Assembly (NCBI RefSeq): GCF_000342165.1
Contig: NZ_AMRV01000011.1
Coordinates: 1-64,000 of the forward strand
Source: Pacificimonas flava
GTDB taxonomy: Bacteria > Pseudomonadota > Alphaproteobacteria > Sphingomonadales > Sphingomonadaceae
DNA length: 64,000 nt
Reading direction: 5' to 3'
Shown: piece after piece, positions 63,837-64,000 of the stretch
Numbering within the stretch: the stretch's first letter is position 1
Layout of the letters: each line of letters begins with the position of its first letter
Program-made: the position numbers and the translations under genes
Notes under the pieces: generated by a model
The model's database searches: none
Told to the model about the DNA's origin: nothing
The model's input: only the letters and a program-made list of their open reading frames with translations

Positions 63837-64000
63837 CTAGCTCTTCGCTGCGTCCAGCATCTCCTCGACCTGTACGAACTTTTCGCGGGGCGAGCCGATG
63901 CGCGCGCGGGCGATTTCGGCCGCGTCTATGTTCTGCCATTCCGAGAAACGGACGATGTCGAGACCGCGCGCTTCGATCAGCGCATCGAGGCCCGCGCGCC
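63837..64000 (-). CDS. FAD-dependent NADP oxidoreductase, C-terminal part
   Basis: The gene continues past the right edge; only 54 codons are visible. The end reads GLDALIEARGLDIVRFSEWQ, then NIDAAEIARARIGSPREKFV and QVEEMLDAAKS before TAG. This pattern (W..ID..E...G.PR.K) is typical of the C-terminus of FprA-type ferredoxin/adrenodoxin-NADP reductases and related glutamate synthase small subunits. The protein would therefore be a redox partner candidate for the P450 about 3 kb away, but the FAD and NADPH motifs are outside the window. Confidence 0.6.
   Translation of the reverse strand, partial: RAGLDALIEARGLDIVRFSEWQNIDAAEIARARIGSPREKFVQVEEMLDAAKS

Overview
The window is about 64 kb of GC-rich, gene-dense bacterial chromosome and looks alphaproteobacterial, most likely Sphingomonadales. 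The pointers are a short class Ia NrdA, a roughly 1000-residue PutA, CHASE3/PAS-less hybrid kinases, exosortase-A-type exopolysaccharide genes, and ParA/SPOR genes set among housekeeping genes. The genus cannot be fixed from sequence alone. No rRNA, CRISPR array, transposase or integrase was seen. One tRNA (Pro, anticodon CGG) lies near the right end.

Layout. 1-0.8 kb: a low-GC, phage-like MT-A70 adenine methyltransferase behind a cluster of GTTC repeats. 0.9-4.5 kb: class Ia ribonucleotide reductase (nrdA-nrdB), with two NrdR-like boxes upstream of nrdA and a cluster of hairpin repeats between the genes. 4.5-7.9 kb: two single-domain receivers facing each other and a TPR-containing histidine kinase. 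8.0-14.6 kb: branched-chain acyl-CoA (valine) catabolism genes (acyl-CoA dehydrogenase, enoyl-CoA hydratase, mmsB), interspersed with an S9 peptidase, an M15-like peptidase and a lipoprotein. 14.6-15.2 kb: DedA. 15.3-24.6 kb: an ABC-dependent (group 2-like) capsule locus with KpsC, KpsS, a glycosyltransferase, KpsM, KpsE, KpsD, KpsT and the Kdo genes kdsA and kdsB.

24.7-33.3 kb: a lipoprotein, a secreted M10/RTX metalloprotease, a DinB protein, and a complete type I secretion operon (TolC, ABC, HlyD) that probably exports the protease. 33.4-36.0 kb: a coding remnant, a PNPOx-fold stress protein, a thiolase and a MaoC hydratase. 36.0-41.3 kb: PutA, MscS and topoisomerase IB. 41.4-45.4 kb: an exosortase-A-associated exopolysaccharide segment with a ligase of mosaic base composition, a 45-residue membrane protein, wecB and a glycosyltransferase. 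45.4-49.8 kb: two SPOR proteins flanking a ParA/RHH-like pair, then a PilZ-like protein.

49.8-57.1 kb: serB and miaA (overlapping divergent starts), a CHASE3 hybrid kinase, then ilvB-ilvN-ilvC for branched-chain amino acid synthesis. 57.2-59.0 kb: YceI and an L,D-transpeptidase. 59.2-62.6 kb: a cytochrome P450 directly ahead of tryptophan 2,3-dioxygenase and kynureninase. 62.6-64 kb: an SDR with no standard start codon overlapping a stand-alone RAM-domain regulator, tRNA-Pro, and the 3' end of an FAD oxidoreductase.

Most of the window is ordinary metabolism plus cell-surface export. The parts most worth a second look are the P450-kynurenine cluster, the ParA/RHH/SPOR cluster, the mosaic ligase with its small partner, the SDR start, and the reduced KpsC. 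I did not find a clear, wholly new multi-gene system.
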